From CAZFAT01 sp964517075 (GTDB lineage: Bacteria > Acidobacteriota > Vicinamibacteria > Vicinamibacterales > SCN-69-37), in assembly GCA_964517075.1 (NCBI GenBank), contig CAZFAT010000020.1, forward strand, positions 1 through 5,609: a stretch of 5,609 bases of DNA. The letters are read 5' to 3'. Numbering within the stretch: position 1 is the stretch's first letter; each line of letters starts with the position of its first letter. Position numbers and translations under genes: made by a program. Positions 5,608 through 5,609 of the stretch are shown here, one piece after another. Under the pieces are notes generated by a model that was not told where the DNA came from, did no database searches, and saw only the letters and a program-made list of their open reading frames with translations.

Positions 5608-5609
5608 AC

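Overview
The window is GC-rich and carries several genes of a kind of exported, uncharacterised protein that I associate with Acidobacteriota, especially Vicinamibacteria-like soil or metagenomic lineages. This assignment rests on protein resemblance (a DUF6152 protein and proteins with G-x-W-[DE]-G-[DN]-T-L motifs) and on base composition. No marker gene is present to prove it.

Bases 1-2597 hold a minus-strand operon read right to left: a DUF6152-type small exported protein (2091-2597), a 484-residue exported protein (608-2062), and a third exported protein that runs off the left edge (1-611). The last two overlap by an ATGA. A 437-bp non-coding stretch with several small inverted repeats (2598-3034) separates this operon from a divergent plus-strand gene (3035-4138). 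That gene encodes a 367-residue exported relative of the operon proteins. Three of the four proteins share a core motif and at least one similarly placed cysteine, so the block looks like a cluster of diverged paralogues plus a DUF6152 partner. All have signal peptides and probably act in the periplasm or on the cell surface. Their biochemical role is unknown to me.

The plus-strand gene carries a 45-bp, two-hairpin palindromic element inserted in frame, which adds 15 residues and leaves the rest of the protein intact.

Bases 4139-5609 look like eroded or recombined DNA. There is an N-terminal remnant of an integrase-core transposase (about 4269-4483), with an apparent one-base frameshift at its start. 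It is followed by an intact but unrecognised two-segment protein (4566-5171, GTG start with a good ribosome binding site). On the minus strand lies an internal fragment of a beta-lactamase-like serine hydrolase (about 5229-5489), which abuts the end of another truncated reading frame at a 12-bp palindrome. No rRNA, tRNA, CRISPR array or convincing sigma-70 promoter was seen.

The most interesting points are the paralogue/DUF6152 cluster as a candidate uncharacterised envelope system, the palindromic element domesticated as protein sequence, and the chimeric debris at the right end.
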